A DNA stretch of 64,000 nucleotides from Methylobacterium terricola. Its GTDB lineage: Bacteria > Pseudomonadota > Alphaproteobacteria > Rhizobiales > Beijerinckiaceae. How positions within the stretch are numbered: the stretch's first letter is position 1; each line of letters opens with the position of its first letter. Location: the NCBI RefSeq assembly GCF_006151805.1, contig NZ_VDDA01000010.1, forward strand, positions 62,001 through 126,000. Reading direction: 5' to 3'. Made by a program: the position numbers and the translations under genes. The notes beneath the pieces were generated by a model, which ran no database searches, was not told where the DNA came from, and saw nothing but the letters and a program-made list of their open reading frames with translations. Below, one piece after another: positions 8,813-16,823 of this stretch.

Positions 8813-9562
8813 ATGCTGATCAATGCCGCCTTCGCGGCCCTGCGGCAGGTCTTCTCCCCGCCGCTGCGCCAGATCCTGTGGAAGTCGCTCGGCCTCACGG
8901 TCGGGCTCCTGGTGCTGGTGTGGTTCGGCCTCACCAAGGCGATCGCGGCGCTGATCGCCGCCCACCCGATCTCGACCGACTACGCGATGGTCAACGCGGT
9001 GGCGTCGTTCCTCGCCGGGGCCGGCCTGTTCGTCGGGCTCGCCTACATCCTGCCGCCGGTCTCGATCCTGGTGGCGGGCTACTTCCTCGACGACGCCGCG
9101 GCGATCGTCGAGCGCACCGACTTCCCCGACGAGGTGCCGGGCCAGGCGATGCCGTTCGGTCAGGCGATGCTGTACACGGCCCGCTTCGCCGCGCTGGCGC
9201 TCGCCGTGAACCTGGCGGCCCTGGCGCTGCTGCTCGTGCCGGGCATCAACGTCGCGGCGTTCTTCCTCGCCAACACCTACCTGCTCGGCCGCGAGTATTT
9301 CGAGCTTGCTGCCGCCCGGTTCCGGCCGCTGTCCGAGGCCGGCGCCATGCGGCGCCACCACACCACGACCGTGATGCTGGCCGGTGCGCTGCTCGCCGGG
9401 CTGATGCTGGTGCCGATCGTCAACCTGATCACGCCGCTCTTCGGCATCGCCCTGATGGTCCACGTCCATAAGGGCCTGAGCCGCGACCGGCTGCTGCGGG
9501 CGCCGACCTCCCGCCCGCCGGTGACGATGAACCGCGACCGGCTCGACGTGCCCAGGCGCTGA
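8813..9562 (+). CDS. EI24/CysZ-like integral membrane protein
   Basis: About 249 residues from ATG 8813. Four or more hydrophobic segments are visible (SLGLTVGLLVLVWFGL, ASFLAGAGLFVGLAYI, FAALALAVNLAALALLL, VMLAGALLAGLMLVPIV), with the EI24/CysZ-type motif around NTYLLGREYFELAAARFRP. Family members are called sulfate transporter-like (CysZ) or simply EI24-domain proteins. Transport of sulfate is not shown by the context here. The gene stands alone, converging on the flavoprotein gene with a 10-nt gap. Confidence 0.8.
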   Translation: MLINAAFAALRQVFSPPLRQILWKSLGLTVGLLVLVWFGLTKAIAALIAAHPISTDYAMVNAVASFLAGAGLFVGLAYILPPVSILVAGYFLDDAAAIVERTDFPDEVPGQAMPFGQAMLYTARFAALALAVNLAALALLLVPGINVAAFFLANTYLLGREYFELAAARFRPLSEAGAMRRHHTTTVMLAGALLAGLMLVPIVNLITPLFGIALMVHVHKGLSRDRLLRAPTSRPPVTMNRDRLDVPRR

Positions 9563-9572
9563 GCGCGCCGGC

Positions 9573-10814
9573 TCACGCCGGGGCCGGGCGGGCCTGGATC
9601 ACCGGGGCGGCCGCGGCGAGGATCGCGGCGCGGTCGCGGCCGGGGGGCGGGTAGATCCGGCTGCCGTTGATCGTCTGCTTGACGGACTTCGCCGCCGCCC
9701 CGACCGAGACGAGGTGCTCGCGCTCCCAGCCCGCCGTGTAGGCGGCGCCCCAGGCGCCGAGATCGAGGACCGTGACGTAGTCCGGCGCCGCGAAGGCCAG
9801 GCTGTCCTCCCGGCGCCCGGCGAGGTCGCAGACCGCGTTGTGGCCGGCGATTCGGCCCATCGGCCGGGCGTGCTGGCACGACATCGCGGTGACGTGGCCG
9901 GCGGCGTCGGCTCGCGCCACCGCGACGTCGCCGGCGGCGAACACGTCCGGCACGCCCTCGACCCGCAGCAGCGCGTCGACCGGCACCCGCCCGAGCGAAT
10001 CGAGCGGCACCCCGAGCGTCCCGGCGAGCGGGCTCGCCCGCAGGCCGGTGGCGAGCACGACCGTCAGGGCCGGCAGCCGCGCGCCGTCGGACAGGGTGAC
10101 CCCGGCCGCGTCGATCGCCGCGACGCCGGCACCGCCGCGATACGTCACGCCGGCCGCCGCCAGGGCTTGGCGGATCGCCGGGCCCGCCGCCCCCACCGCC
10201 GCCCCGGCCTGCGCGGCGGGATCGACGATCGTGGTGCCGACCGGGCCGGCATCGCCTGCCTGGTCGCGGGCCCGCGCGAGACGGGCCGGCAGCTCGCAGG
10301 CGATCTCGAGGCCGACGAGACCGCCGCCGATGACGACCGCCTCCCAGCGCCCGGCCTGACGGGCGCCGGCCGCCGCGCGGGCGAGCCGCTCGAAATGGGC
10401 GGCGAGGCGTTGCGCGCCCGCCAGGGTGTCGACGTCCTGGGCCGAATCGGCACCGGGCACGTCCGGGCGCCGCAGCGCGCTGCCGGCGGCCAGGATCAGG
10501 CGATCGTAGCCGAGCGCGACGGGCGTGGCGCCCGCCGGATCGGGCTGCAGCACCACCCGGTGCCCAACCGAGTCGACCGCCGCAACCGTCGCGTCGACGT
10601 GCTCCACCCCGATCGGGCCGAGCACGTCGTCGTAGGGAACGCGCAGGGGCGCGAGGTCGGTCTCGTAGCAGCGCACCCGCACGATGTGGGACCGGCCGGG
10701 CGCCACCAGGATGATGCTGTCGTCGCGCCCGATCGCGTCCCGGGTCCGCGCCGCCGACGCGGCCGCCCACAGGCCGGCGAACCCGCCCCCCACCACGACG
10801 ATGCGCCCTGCCAT
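9573..10814 (-). CDS. NAD(P)/FAD-dependent oxidoreductase, type II NADH dehydrogenase-like
   Basis: 413 residues with two dinucleotide-binding folds: an N-terminal FAD site (VVVGGGFAGLWAA, residues 5-17) and an NAD(P) site (AVVIGGGLVGLEIA, near 165-178). An FAD-contacting segment follows (DVFAAGDVAVA). The layout is that of the pyridine nucleotide-disulfide oxidoreductase family, closest in style to NDH-2 and related quinone reductases. No redox-active CxxxxC is visible, which argues against a thiol reductase. The electron acceptor cannot be assigned. It is a single gene. Confidence 0.85.
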   Translation of the reverse strand: MAGRIVVVGGGFAGLWAAASAARTRDAIGRDDSIILVAPGRSHIVRVRCYETDLAPLRVPYDDVLGPIGVEHVDATVAAVDSVGHRVVLQPDPAGATPVALGYDRLILAAGSALRRPDVPGADSAQDVDTLAGAQRLAAHFERLARAAAGARQAGRWEAVVIGGGLVGLEIACELPARLARARDQAGDAGPVGTTIVDPAAQAGAAVGAAGPAIRQALAAAGVTYRGGAGVAAIDAAGVTLSDGARLPALTVVLATGLRASPLAGTLGVPLDSLGRVPVDALLRVEGVPDVFAAGDVAVARADAAGHVTAMSCQHARPMGRIAGHNAVCDLAGRREDSLAFAAPDYVTVLDLGAWGAAYTAGWEREHLVSVGAAAKSVKQTINGSRIYPPPGRDRAAILAAAAPVIQARPAPA

Positions 10815-10949
10815 CGCGGATCCCTCCCCGCCGGACCAGCCGGGCGTGATGGTAGCAGCCGAGCGGTGCCGGCCTCATCATCGCCGAAAGGCGGTGGGCC
10901 GGTTGCGCCGTCGGAGGCGGGGGATGATGGAGGTTTTCGAGGCCGTCCC

Positions 10950-11345
10950 TCACCCGAACACGACCTGCCCCATGATCCGCCCCGGCAGCAGCGTGAACAG
11001 CCCGGTGATCACCAAGGCCCCGAGAAAGAGCCCGATCATCGTCCAGCGATGGGCCAAGATCCGGCCCTGCCGCGCGTAGACCACCGCCCGCACCAGGGTG
11101 AAGAGCGTCCCCAGCGACAGCAGGTGGATCCAGCTGAACGGCCCGACCTGGCGCAGTTCCGAGATGCCGAAGGAGCTGAGCGCCACGACCGCCATCAGCC
11201 CGACCCAGAGCCTGCCCATCAGGCGATGCCGCCCCCCGCCCCGCGGCAGGGCAAACTGCAAGGCTCCGAGCACGAGAGCGCCGATCGCCGCGGCGGCGTG
11301 GATCTGGATCACCGGGGAAGCCTGGAGGAGTGGCTGCAGCGTCAT
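10950..11345 (-). CDS. DUF2306-type membrane protein
   Basis: About 131 residues with four hydrophobic helices and conserved histidines (VIQIHAAAAIGAL, GGGRHRLMGRLWVG, FSWIHLLSLGTL, ILAHRWTMIGLF), a pattern of the DUF2306 family. ATG 11345 is chosen because GGAGAG lies 9 nt upstream; ATG 11354 almost touches that site. The longer frame reaching 11444 runs through the operator. It is divergent from the TetR-type gene and is probably its regulatory target. The biochemical role is unknown. Confidence 0.75.
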   Translation of the reverse strand: MTLQPLLQASPVIQIHAAAAIGALVLGALQFALPRGGGRHRLMGRLWVGLMAVVALSSFGISELRQVGPFSWIHLLSLGTLFTLVRAVVYARQGRILAHRWTMIGLFLGALVITGLFTLLPGRIMGQVVFG

Positions 11346-11396
11346 GCCCGACATCTCTCCGCGGACCGCACGCCGCTTGCGTGATCGCCCGGCGCG

Positions 11397-11421
11397 CCTA
11401 TGTTGACAGGCGCAACATAGG
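11397..11421. promoter_or_regulatory. Palindromic operator between DUF2306 gene and TetR gene
   Basis: Positions 11397-11405 (CCTATGTTG) and 11413-11421 (CAACATAGG) form a perfect 9-bp inverted repeat with a 7-nt centre, typical in size for a TetR-family site. It overlaps the ribosome site of the TetR gene on the right and the -10 region of the leftward promoter, so one bound repressor could shut both genes. Confidence 0.75.
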
Positions 11422-11441
11422 AGGAATGTGGACATTGTCAA
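11414..11441 (-). promoter_or_regulatory. Sigma-70-like promoter for the DUF2306 gene
   Basis: Reading leftward, TTGACA at 11441-11436 is a perfect -35 hexamer; 16 nt later TATGTT at 11419-11414 serves as -10. The -10 lies inside the palindromic operator, consistent with repression by the divergent TetR-type protein. Confidence 0.6.
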
Positions 11442-11983
11442 CATCGGGGGACGGCGCGTATCACCACGGCGACCTGCGCCGCAGCCTGATCGCGGCCGCG
11501 CAGGCGCTGCTGCGCACCGGCGGGATCGAGGCCGTCACGCTGCGGGAGGCGGCCCGTCAGGCCGGGGTGTCGCACAACGCGCCCTACCGGCACTTCCCGA
11601 GCCGGGAGGCGCTGCTGGCGGCGGTTGCCGCGGAGGGGTTCCGGATTCTGCACCGCGCCCAGGCCGATGCGGCGGAGGGCGCGGCGCCGGCCGATCGCCT
11701 CAAGGCGTTCGGGCGGGCCTATCTGCGCTTCGCCGCGGAGGATCGGGCCAGCTTCCGGCTGATGTTCGGCGGCGCGCTCGATCCGGCCGATCACCCCGAG
11801 CTGGCCGCCGTCGCGAAGAGGACCTACGGCGCCCTGGAGAGCGTGGCCGGGGACGATGCCACCCCGGGCACCGGCTTCGTCGGCCGCGACGCCCTGCGGG
11901 CCTGGGCGCTGGTCCACGGCCTCGCCCATCTCGTCGCAGACCGGCAGATCGACGCCGCGGAGGCGGAGGCCTGCCTATCCTAG
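11426..11983 (+). CDS. TetR/AcrR family transcriptional regulator
   Basis: About 185 residues. The N-terminal helix-turn-helix is clear (AAQALLRTGGIEAVTLREAA, then VSHNAPYRHFPSREALLAAV), followed by a ligand-binding helical domain ending in WALVHGLAHLVAD, typical of the WHG-type C-terminal domain. ATG 11426 is the first codon after the operator, but AGGAGG sits only 1 nt before it; TTG 11435 has better spacing and may be the true start. The gene is divergent from the DUF2306 gene and likely controls both itself and that gene. The inducer is unknown. Confidence 0.85.
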   Translation: MWTLSTSGDGAYHHGDLRRSLIAAAQALLRTGGIEAVTLREAARQAGVSHNAPYRHFPSREALLAAVAAEGFRILHRAQADAAEGAAPADRLKAFGRAYLRFAAEDRASFRLMFGGALDPADHPELAAVAKRTYGALESVAGDDATPGTGFVGRDALRAWALVHGLAHLVADRQIDAAEAEACLS

Positions 11984-12001
11984 CGCCATGCCCCCTACCG
12001 A

Positions 12002-12019
12002 TTTTTTGTATACGAATAA
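12002..12019. promoter_or_regulatory. Palindrome-like site upstream of peptide transporter operon
   Basis: TTTTTTGTATACGAATAA contains the symmetric core TTGTATACGAA. It resembles the operator-like palindromes at 32807-32824 and 37801-37818 at 13 of 18 positions compared with the latter. It sits about 85 nt upstream of the sigma-54 promoter, where an activator or repressor could bind. The binding protein is unknown. Confidence 0.4.
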
Positions 12020-12089
12020 GGCAGACTAAAATTTAGGCATTTCGGCGTTGAGGGTCGGTTTCCTGGACGCGTCCCGGTCGGGAATGCGG

Positions 12090-12106
12090 TTGGCAGGGCT
12101 CTTGCA
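12090..12106 (+). promoter_or_regulatory. Sigma-54 (RpoN) -24/-12 promoter
   Basis: TTGGCAGGGCTCTTGCA has GG and GC exactly 12 nt apart and closely follows the RpoN consensus TTGGCAC-N5-TTGCA. It lies 39 nt before the ATG of the peptide-binding protein gene, so the peptide importer is probably RpoN-dependent, for example nitrogen-controlled, and should need an enhancer-binding activator. Confidence 0.7.
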
Positions 12107-12144
12107 GCCCCGTCCCCGTCAATCACCGATGAGGATCATCCACG

Positions 12145-13773
12145 ATGCCGCGGCTCACCCGCCTGCCCCTGCGCCGGTCCGCGCTCGGGCGAACCCTGTC
12201 CGGGCTCGCCCTCGCCCTCGCGCTCACGGGGACAGCGAGCGCGCAAGGCGTGCTGCGCATCGGCATGACCGCCTCCGACATCCCGTTGACCACCGGCCAG
12301 GCTGACAACGGCGGCGAGGGCATGCGCTTCGCCGGCTACACGGTCTACGACGCGCTGATCAACTGGGACCTCAGCCGCGCCGACAAGGCCTCCGACCTCA
12401 CGCCCGGCCTCGCCACCTCCTGGACGATCGATCCTGCCGACAAGACCCGCTGGACCTTCAAGCTCCGGCCCGGCGTCACCTTCCACGACGGCTCGGCCTT
12501 CGACGCCAACGCGGTGGTGTGGAACCTCGACAAGCTCTTGAAGTCGGACAGCCCGCAATTCGACCCGCGCCAGTCGGCGCAAGGCCGCACCCGCATCCCG
12601 GCCGTCGCCTCGTACAAGGCGGTCGACCCGATGACGGTCGAGATCGTCACCAAGAACCCCGACGCCACCTTCCCCTACCAGATCGCCTGGATCCTGATGT
12701 CGTCTCCCGCCAACTGGGAAAAGCAGGGCAAGAGCTGGGACGCCGTCGCCAAGGCGCCGTCCGGCACCGGGGCGTGGAAGGTGACCGGCTTCGTGCCCCG
12801 CGAGCGCCTGGAGCTCGCGTCCAACAAGGAGTACTGGGACAAGGCGCGGGTGCCGAAGCTCGACAAGATGGTCCTGGTGCCCTTGCCCGAGGCTAATGCC
12901 CGGGTGGCGGCGCTCCGCTCCGGCCAGGTCGACTGGATCGAGGCGCCGGCGCCGGACGCGGTGCCCTCGCTCAAGGCCGCCGGCTTTGCGCTGGTCACCA
13001 ACCTCTATCCGCATAACTGGACCTGGCACCTGTCGCGGGCCGAAGGCTCGCCGTGGAACGACGTCCGGGTGCGCAAGGCCGCCAACCTCGCCATCGACCG
13101 CGAGGGGCTGAAGGAGTTCCTCGGCGGCCTCGCCACCCCGGCGGAGGGCTTCCTCACCCCCGGTCATCCGTGGTTCGGCAAGCCGAGCTTCAAGCTCGCC
13201 TACGATCCGGAGGCCGCGAAGAAGCTGCTGAAGGAGGCCGGCTACGGCCCGAACAAGCCGCTCGTCACCAAGGTGCTGATCTCGGCCTCGGGCTCCGGCC
13301 AGATGCAGCCGCTGCCGATGAACGAGTTCCTGCAGCAGAACCTCGCCGAGGTCGGCATCAAGGTCGACTACGAGGTCGTGGAGTGGAACACGCTCATCAA
13401 CATCTGGCGCGCCGGCTCGAAGTCGGACAGCGCCCGCGGCGGCACCGCGATGAACTACTCCTACCTGATCCAGGACCCGTTCACCGCCTTCATCCGTCAC
13501 GCCCAGTGCAACCTGGCGCCGCCGAACGGCACCAACTGGGGCTATCTCTGCGACCCGGAGATGGACAAGCTGTTCGACCAGGTCCGCACGACCTTCGAGC
13601 CGAAGGACCAGGTCGCGGTACTCCAGAAGATCCACGAGAAGTTCGTCGATGACGCGCTGTTCCTGATGGTCACGCACGACGTCAACCCGCGCGCGATGAG
13701 CAAGAAGGTCCAGGGCTTCGTTCAGGCCCAGAGCTGGTTCCAGGATTTCTCGCCGATCACCATGGCCAAGTGA
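12145..13773 (+). CDS. Peptide/nickel ABC transporter substrate-binding protein (family 5)
   Basis: 542 residues. Residues 1-33 form a signal peptide (ALALALTGTASA, then QG). The mature protein shows the family 5 extracellular solute-binding pattern: YDALINWD, LATSWTIDPADKTRWTFKLR, GVTFHDGSAFDANAVVWNLD and VRKAANLAIDREGLKEFL. It would capture peptides or related oligomeric ligands in the periplasm and deliver them to the permeases encoded just downstream. A sigma-54 promoter precedes the gene. Its last codons (ITMAK) are the first copy of a 17-bp unit repeated four times past the stop. Confidence 0.93.
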   Translation: MPRLTRLPLRRSALGRTLSGLALALALTGTASAQGVLRIGMTASDIPLTTGQADNGGEGMRFAGYTVYDALINWDLSRADKASDLTPGLATSWTIDPADKTRWTFKLRPGVTFHDGSAFDANAVVWNLDKLLKSDSPQFDPRQSAQGRTRIPAVASYKAVDPMTVEIVTKNPDATFPYQIAWILMSSPANWEKQGKSWDAVAKAPSGTGAWKVTGFVPRERLELASNKEYWDKARVPKLDKMVLVPLPEANARVAALRSGQVDWIEAPAPDAVPSLKAAGFALVTNLYPHNWTWHLSRAEGSPWNDVRVRKAANLAIDREGLKEFLGGLATPAEGFLTPGHPWFGKPSFKLAYDPEAAKKLLKEAGYGPNKPLVTKVLISASGSGQMQPLPMNEFLQQNLAEVGIKVDYEVVEWNTLINIWRAGSKSDSARGGTAMNYSYLIQDPFTAFIRHAQCNLAPPNGTNWGYLCDPEMDKLFDQVRTTFEPKDQVAVLQKIHEKFVDDALFLMVTHDVNPRAMSKKVQGFVQAQSWFQDFSPITMAK

Positions 13774-13822
13774 TCACCATGGCCAAGTGATCACGATCGC
13801 GAAGTGATCACGATCGCGAAGT
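13755..13822 (+). repeat. Four tandem 17-bp units at the 3' end of the binding-protein gene
   Basis: Units start at 13755, 13772, 13789 and 13806. The first two are identical (GATCACCATGGCCAAGT) and the last two are identical (GATCACGATCGCGAAGT). Unit 1 encodes the end of the protein and its stop spans the junction to unit 2. Each junction makes the palindrome GTGATCAC. The array probably arose by slippage or by duplication of the gene end. Confidence 0.9.
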
Positions 13823-13906
13823 GAGCGCCTGACCGATCCCCCGCCCGGCCCCGGCCGGGCGGGTCACGACACCGACAACCGGCGCAGCCCCGGGATCCTC
13901 TCGCCC

Positions 13907-14860
13907 ATGATCCTCTTCATCCTCAAGCGCATCGGCTACGCCGCCCCGGTCGCCCTGGGCGTCAGCCTGGTGTGCTTCCTCCTCGTCCACCTCGCCCCCG
14001 GCGATCCCCTGAGCGCGATCCTGCCGGTGGACGCCACCGCCGAGATGCAGGCGCAGATGCGCGCGGCCTACGGCTTCGACAAGCCGCTGCCGGTGCAATA
14101 CGGCCTGTGGCTCTGGAAGATCCTGCACGGCGACCTCGGCACCTCGATCGCCACCGGCCGCCCGGTCCTGTCCGAGGTCGGCCGCGCCGTCGGCAACAGC
14201 CTGATCCTGGCCTCCGTCGCGACGCTGATCGGCTTCACCTTCGGCACCTTCTTCGGCTTCGTCGCCGGCTATGCCCGCGATTCCTGGCTCGACCGGGTGG
14301 CCTCGGCCATCGCGGTGTTCGGGGTCAGCGTGCCGCATTACTGGCTCGGCATCGTGCTGGTGATCATCTTCTCGGCCACCCTCGGCTGGCTGCCGCCGAC
14401 GGGAGCGGGACCGCAAGGGTCGGGCAACTGGGTCCCGGATTTCGAGCACCTGCGCTACATCCTGCTGCCGGCCGTCACCATGTCGGTGATCCCCATGGGG
14501 GTGATCTCCCGCACGGTCCGGGCGCTGGTCGGCGACATCCTGCACCAGGACTTCGTCCAGGCGCTTCGGGCCAAGGGCCTGTCGGAGTTCGGCGTCTTCC
14601 GCCACGTGGTGAAGAACGCGGCGCCCACCGCCATCGCCATCATGGGGCTTCAGCTCGGCTACCTGCTCGGCGGGTCGATCCTGATCGAGACGGTGTTCGC
14701 CTGGCCGGGCACCGGCTTCCTCCTCAACGCCGCGATCTTCCAGCGCGACCTGCCGCTGCTCCAGGGCACGATCCTGGTGCTGGCGATGTTCTTCGTCACC
14801 CTCAACCTCCTGGTCGACGTGGTGCAGACCGCGCTGGACCCCCGCATCGAGAGGGCCTGA
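13907..14860 (+). CDS. Peptide ABC transporter permease (DppB/OppB type)
   Basis: 317 residues with the six-helix layout of DppB: an N-terminal helix (RIGYAAPVALGVSLVCFLLV), then HLAPGDPLSAILP and YGLWLWKILHGDLGTSIATGRPV. The coupling motif is near residue 220 (LHQDFVQALRAKGLSEFGVFRHV). It forms half of the inner-membrane channel and pairs with the DppC-type permease whose gene starts 4 nt after its stop. The spacer from the binding-protein gene holds the 17-bp repeats. Confidence 0.93.
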   Translation: MILFILKRIGYAAPVALGVSLVCFLLVHLAPGDPLSAILPVDATAEMQAQMRAAYGFDKPLPVQYGLWLWKILHGDLGTSIATGRPVLSEVGRAVGNSLILASVATLIGFTFGTFFGFVAGYARDSWLDRVASAIAVFGVSVPHYWLGIVLVIIFSATLGWLPPTGAGPQGSGNWVPDFEHLRYILLPAVTMSVIPMGVISRTVRALVGDILHQDFVQALRAKGLSEFGVFRHVVKNAAPTAIAIMGLQLGYLLGGSILIETVFAWPGTGFLLNAAIFQRDLPLLQGTILVLAMFFVTLNLLVDVVQTALDPRIERA

Positions 14861-14864
14861 CCGC

Positions 14865-15779
14865 ATGACCATCCAGACCTCCCTCGCCACCGGCGATCCC
14901 GTCGCGGCGGTCGCCGCCCCCGAGATCCCGGTCCAGGCCTCCCGCGGCTATTGGGGCAGCGTCCTGCGCCGTCTCGTCCGCGATCCGGTCGCGATGGCGG
15001 CGGCCTGCGTGATCCTCGCCATCGTGCTCGCGGCGATCTTCGCGCCGCTGATCGCCCCGATGGACCCGTTCAAGGGCTCGATGGTCCGGCGCCTGCGCCA
15101 CGTCGGCGACGCGACCTACTGGCTCGGCTCGGACGAGCTCGGCCGCGACATGCTGACCCGCCTCCTCTATGCCGGCCGCCTGTCGCTGTTCATGGGCGTG
15201 CTGCCGGTCGTCATCGCGTTCTTCGTCGGCTCGAGCCTCGGGGTCCTGGCGGGCTATGCCGGCGGCTGGATCAACACGGTGATCATGCGGGTGGTCGACG
15301 TGTTCTTCGCCTTCCCGTCGGTGCTGCTCGCCATCGCGCTGTCGGGGGCGCTGGGGGCCGGCATCCTGAATTCCATCGTGTCGCTGACGGTCGTGTTCGT
15401 GCCGCAGATCACCCGCGTGGCGGAAAGCGTCACGGTCCAGATCCGCAACCGCGACTACGTCGAGGCGGCCCGGGTCTCGGGCGCCAACCCGTTCACGGTG
15501 GTGCGGGTGCAGGTGCTCGGCAACGTGCTGGGGCCGGTCTTCGTCTACGCCACCAGCCTGATCTCGGTCTCGATGATCCTCGCCTCGGGCCTGTCCTTCC
15601 TCGGCCTCGGCGTGAAGCCGCCGGAGCCGGAATGGGGCCTGATGCTCAACACCCTGCGCACCGCGATCTACGTCAACCCGGTCGTCGCGGCGCTGCCCGG
15701 CGTGATGATCTTCATCACCTCGATCTCGTTCAATCTTCTGTCGGACGGCCTGCGCTCGGCCATGGAGGTGCGCCAGTGA
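14865..15779 (+). CDS. Peptide ABC transporter permease (DppC/OppC type)
   Basis: 304 residues. It has the DppC signature: a hydrophobic first helix (AACVILAIVLAAIFAPLIAP), the motif TYWLGSDELGRDMLTRLLYAGR, and the coupling loop RNRDYVEAARVSGANPFTVV. It is the second transmembrane subunit of the peptide importer. Its stop overlaps the GTG start of the first ATPase gene by GTGA, so the two are probably translationally coupled. Confidence 0.93.
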   Translation: MTIQTSLATGDPVAAVAAPEIPVQASRGYWGSVLRRLVRDPVAMAAACVILAIVLAAIFAPLIAPMDPFKGSMVRRLRHVGDATYWLGSDELGRDMLTRLLYAGRLSLFMGVLPVVIAFFVGSSLGVLAGYAGGWINTVIMRVVDVFFAFPSVLLAIALSGALGAGILNSIVSLTVVFVPQITRVAESVTVQIRNRDYVEAARVSGANPFTVVRVQVLGNVLGPVFVYATSLISVSMILASGLSFLGLGVKPPEPEWGLMLNTLRTAIYVNPVVAALPGVMIFITSISFNLLSDGLRSAMEVRQ

Positions 15780-16816
15780 CCGATCTCGATCCGCGCGACC
15801 GCGGCGGTCCCGCGCAGCCGCTCCTCACCGTCGACGGGCTGGTGAAGCATTTCGCCGGTAAGGGCGGCCTGTTCGGCAAGGGCCCGGCGGTGAGGGCCGT
15901 CGACGGCGTCGACTTCACGGTGATGAAGGGAGAGACCCTCGGCGTCGTCGGCGAATCCGGCTGCGGCAAGTCGACGACGGCGCGGCTGCTGATGCAGATC
16001 GCCCAACAGGACAAGGGCGACATCGTCTTCGACGGCGAGCTGCTCGGCTCCCGCGCCCTCGACCTGAAGGCCTATCGCCGCCAGGTCCAGATGGTGTTTC
16101 AGGATTCCTACGCCTCGCTCAATCCGCGGCTGACGGTCGAGGAATCGGTGGCCTTCGGGCCGAAGGCGCATGGCCTGTCCTCCGCGGCGGCGCTCGCCCG
16201 CGCCCACGACCTCCTGCGCCGCGTCGGCCTCGAGCCGCGGCGCTTCGGCGGGCGTTATCCGCACGAGGTCTCCGGCGGCCAGCGCCAGCGGGTCAACATC
16301 GCCCGGGCGCTCGCCCTCGAGCCGCGGCTCCTGATCCTCGACGAAGCGGTCTCCGCCCTCGACAAGTCGGTGGAGGCGCAGGTGCTGAACCTGCTCACCG
16401 ATCTCAAGCAGGAATTCGGCCTGACCTACATCTTCATCTCGCACGACCTCAACGTCGTGCGCTTCATGTCCGACCGGGTGATGGTGATGTATCTCGGCCG
16501 GATCGCCGAGATCGGCCCGGCCGACGCGATCCTCGGGTCGCCGCGCCACCCCTACACCGCGGCGTTGCTGGCCTCCCAGCCCTCGACCGACCCGAATGCC
16601 CGGCTGGAGGAGGCGCCGCTCACCGGCGACCCGCCGAACCCGATCAACCCGCCCCCGGGCTGCCGCTTCCACACCCGCTGCCACTTCGCCGCCGAGGTCT
16701 GCCAGACGCGCGAGCCCGGCCTCGACCCGGTGGCGCCGGCCCATTTCGCCGCCTGCCACAGGGCGGTGGCGGGCTCCGGCCATCCGGACGCTCCCCCGGT
16801 CCCTTTGGCGGCGTGA
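15776..16816 (+). CDS. Peptide ABC transporter ATP-binding protein (DppF type)
   Basis: 346 residues from GTG 15776. Walker A is GESGCGKST, the signature is VSGGQRQRVNIARAL and Walker B is LLILDEAVSALD. A C-terminal oligopeptide-type extension carries a cysteine-rich motif (PPGCRFHTRCHFAAEVC) found in DppD/DppF proteins. It energises the importer together with the next ATPase. The order binding protein, B, C, F, D differs from the common B, C, D, F. Confidence 0.92.
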   Translation: MTDLDPRDRGGPAQPLLTVDGLVKHFAGKGGLFGKGPAVRAVDGVDFTVMKGETLGVVGESGCGKSTTARLLMQIAQQDKGDIVFDGELLGSRALDLKAYRRQVQMVFQDSYASLNPRLTVEESVAFGPKAHGLSSAAALARAHDLLRRVGLEPRRFGGRYPHEVSGGQRQRVNIARALALEPRLLILDEAVSALDKSVEAQVLNLLTDLKQEFGLTYIFISHDLNVVRFMSDRVMVMYLGRIAEIGPADAILGSPRHPYTAALLASQPSTDPNARLEEAPLTGDPPNPINPPPGCRFHTRCHFAAEVCQTREPGLDPVAPAHFAACHRAVAGSGHPDAPPVPLAA

Positions 16817-16823
16817 GGCACCC

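Noticed and set aside
12136..13677. Minus-strand open frame opposite the peptide-binding protein gene
   Set aside because: A shadow of the real gene; no family motifs and no ribosome site.
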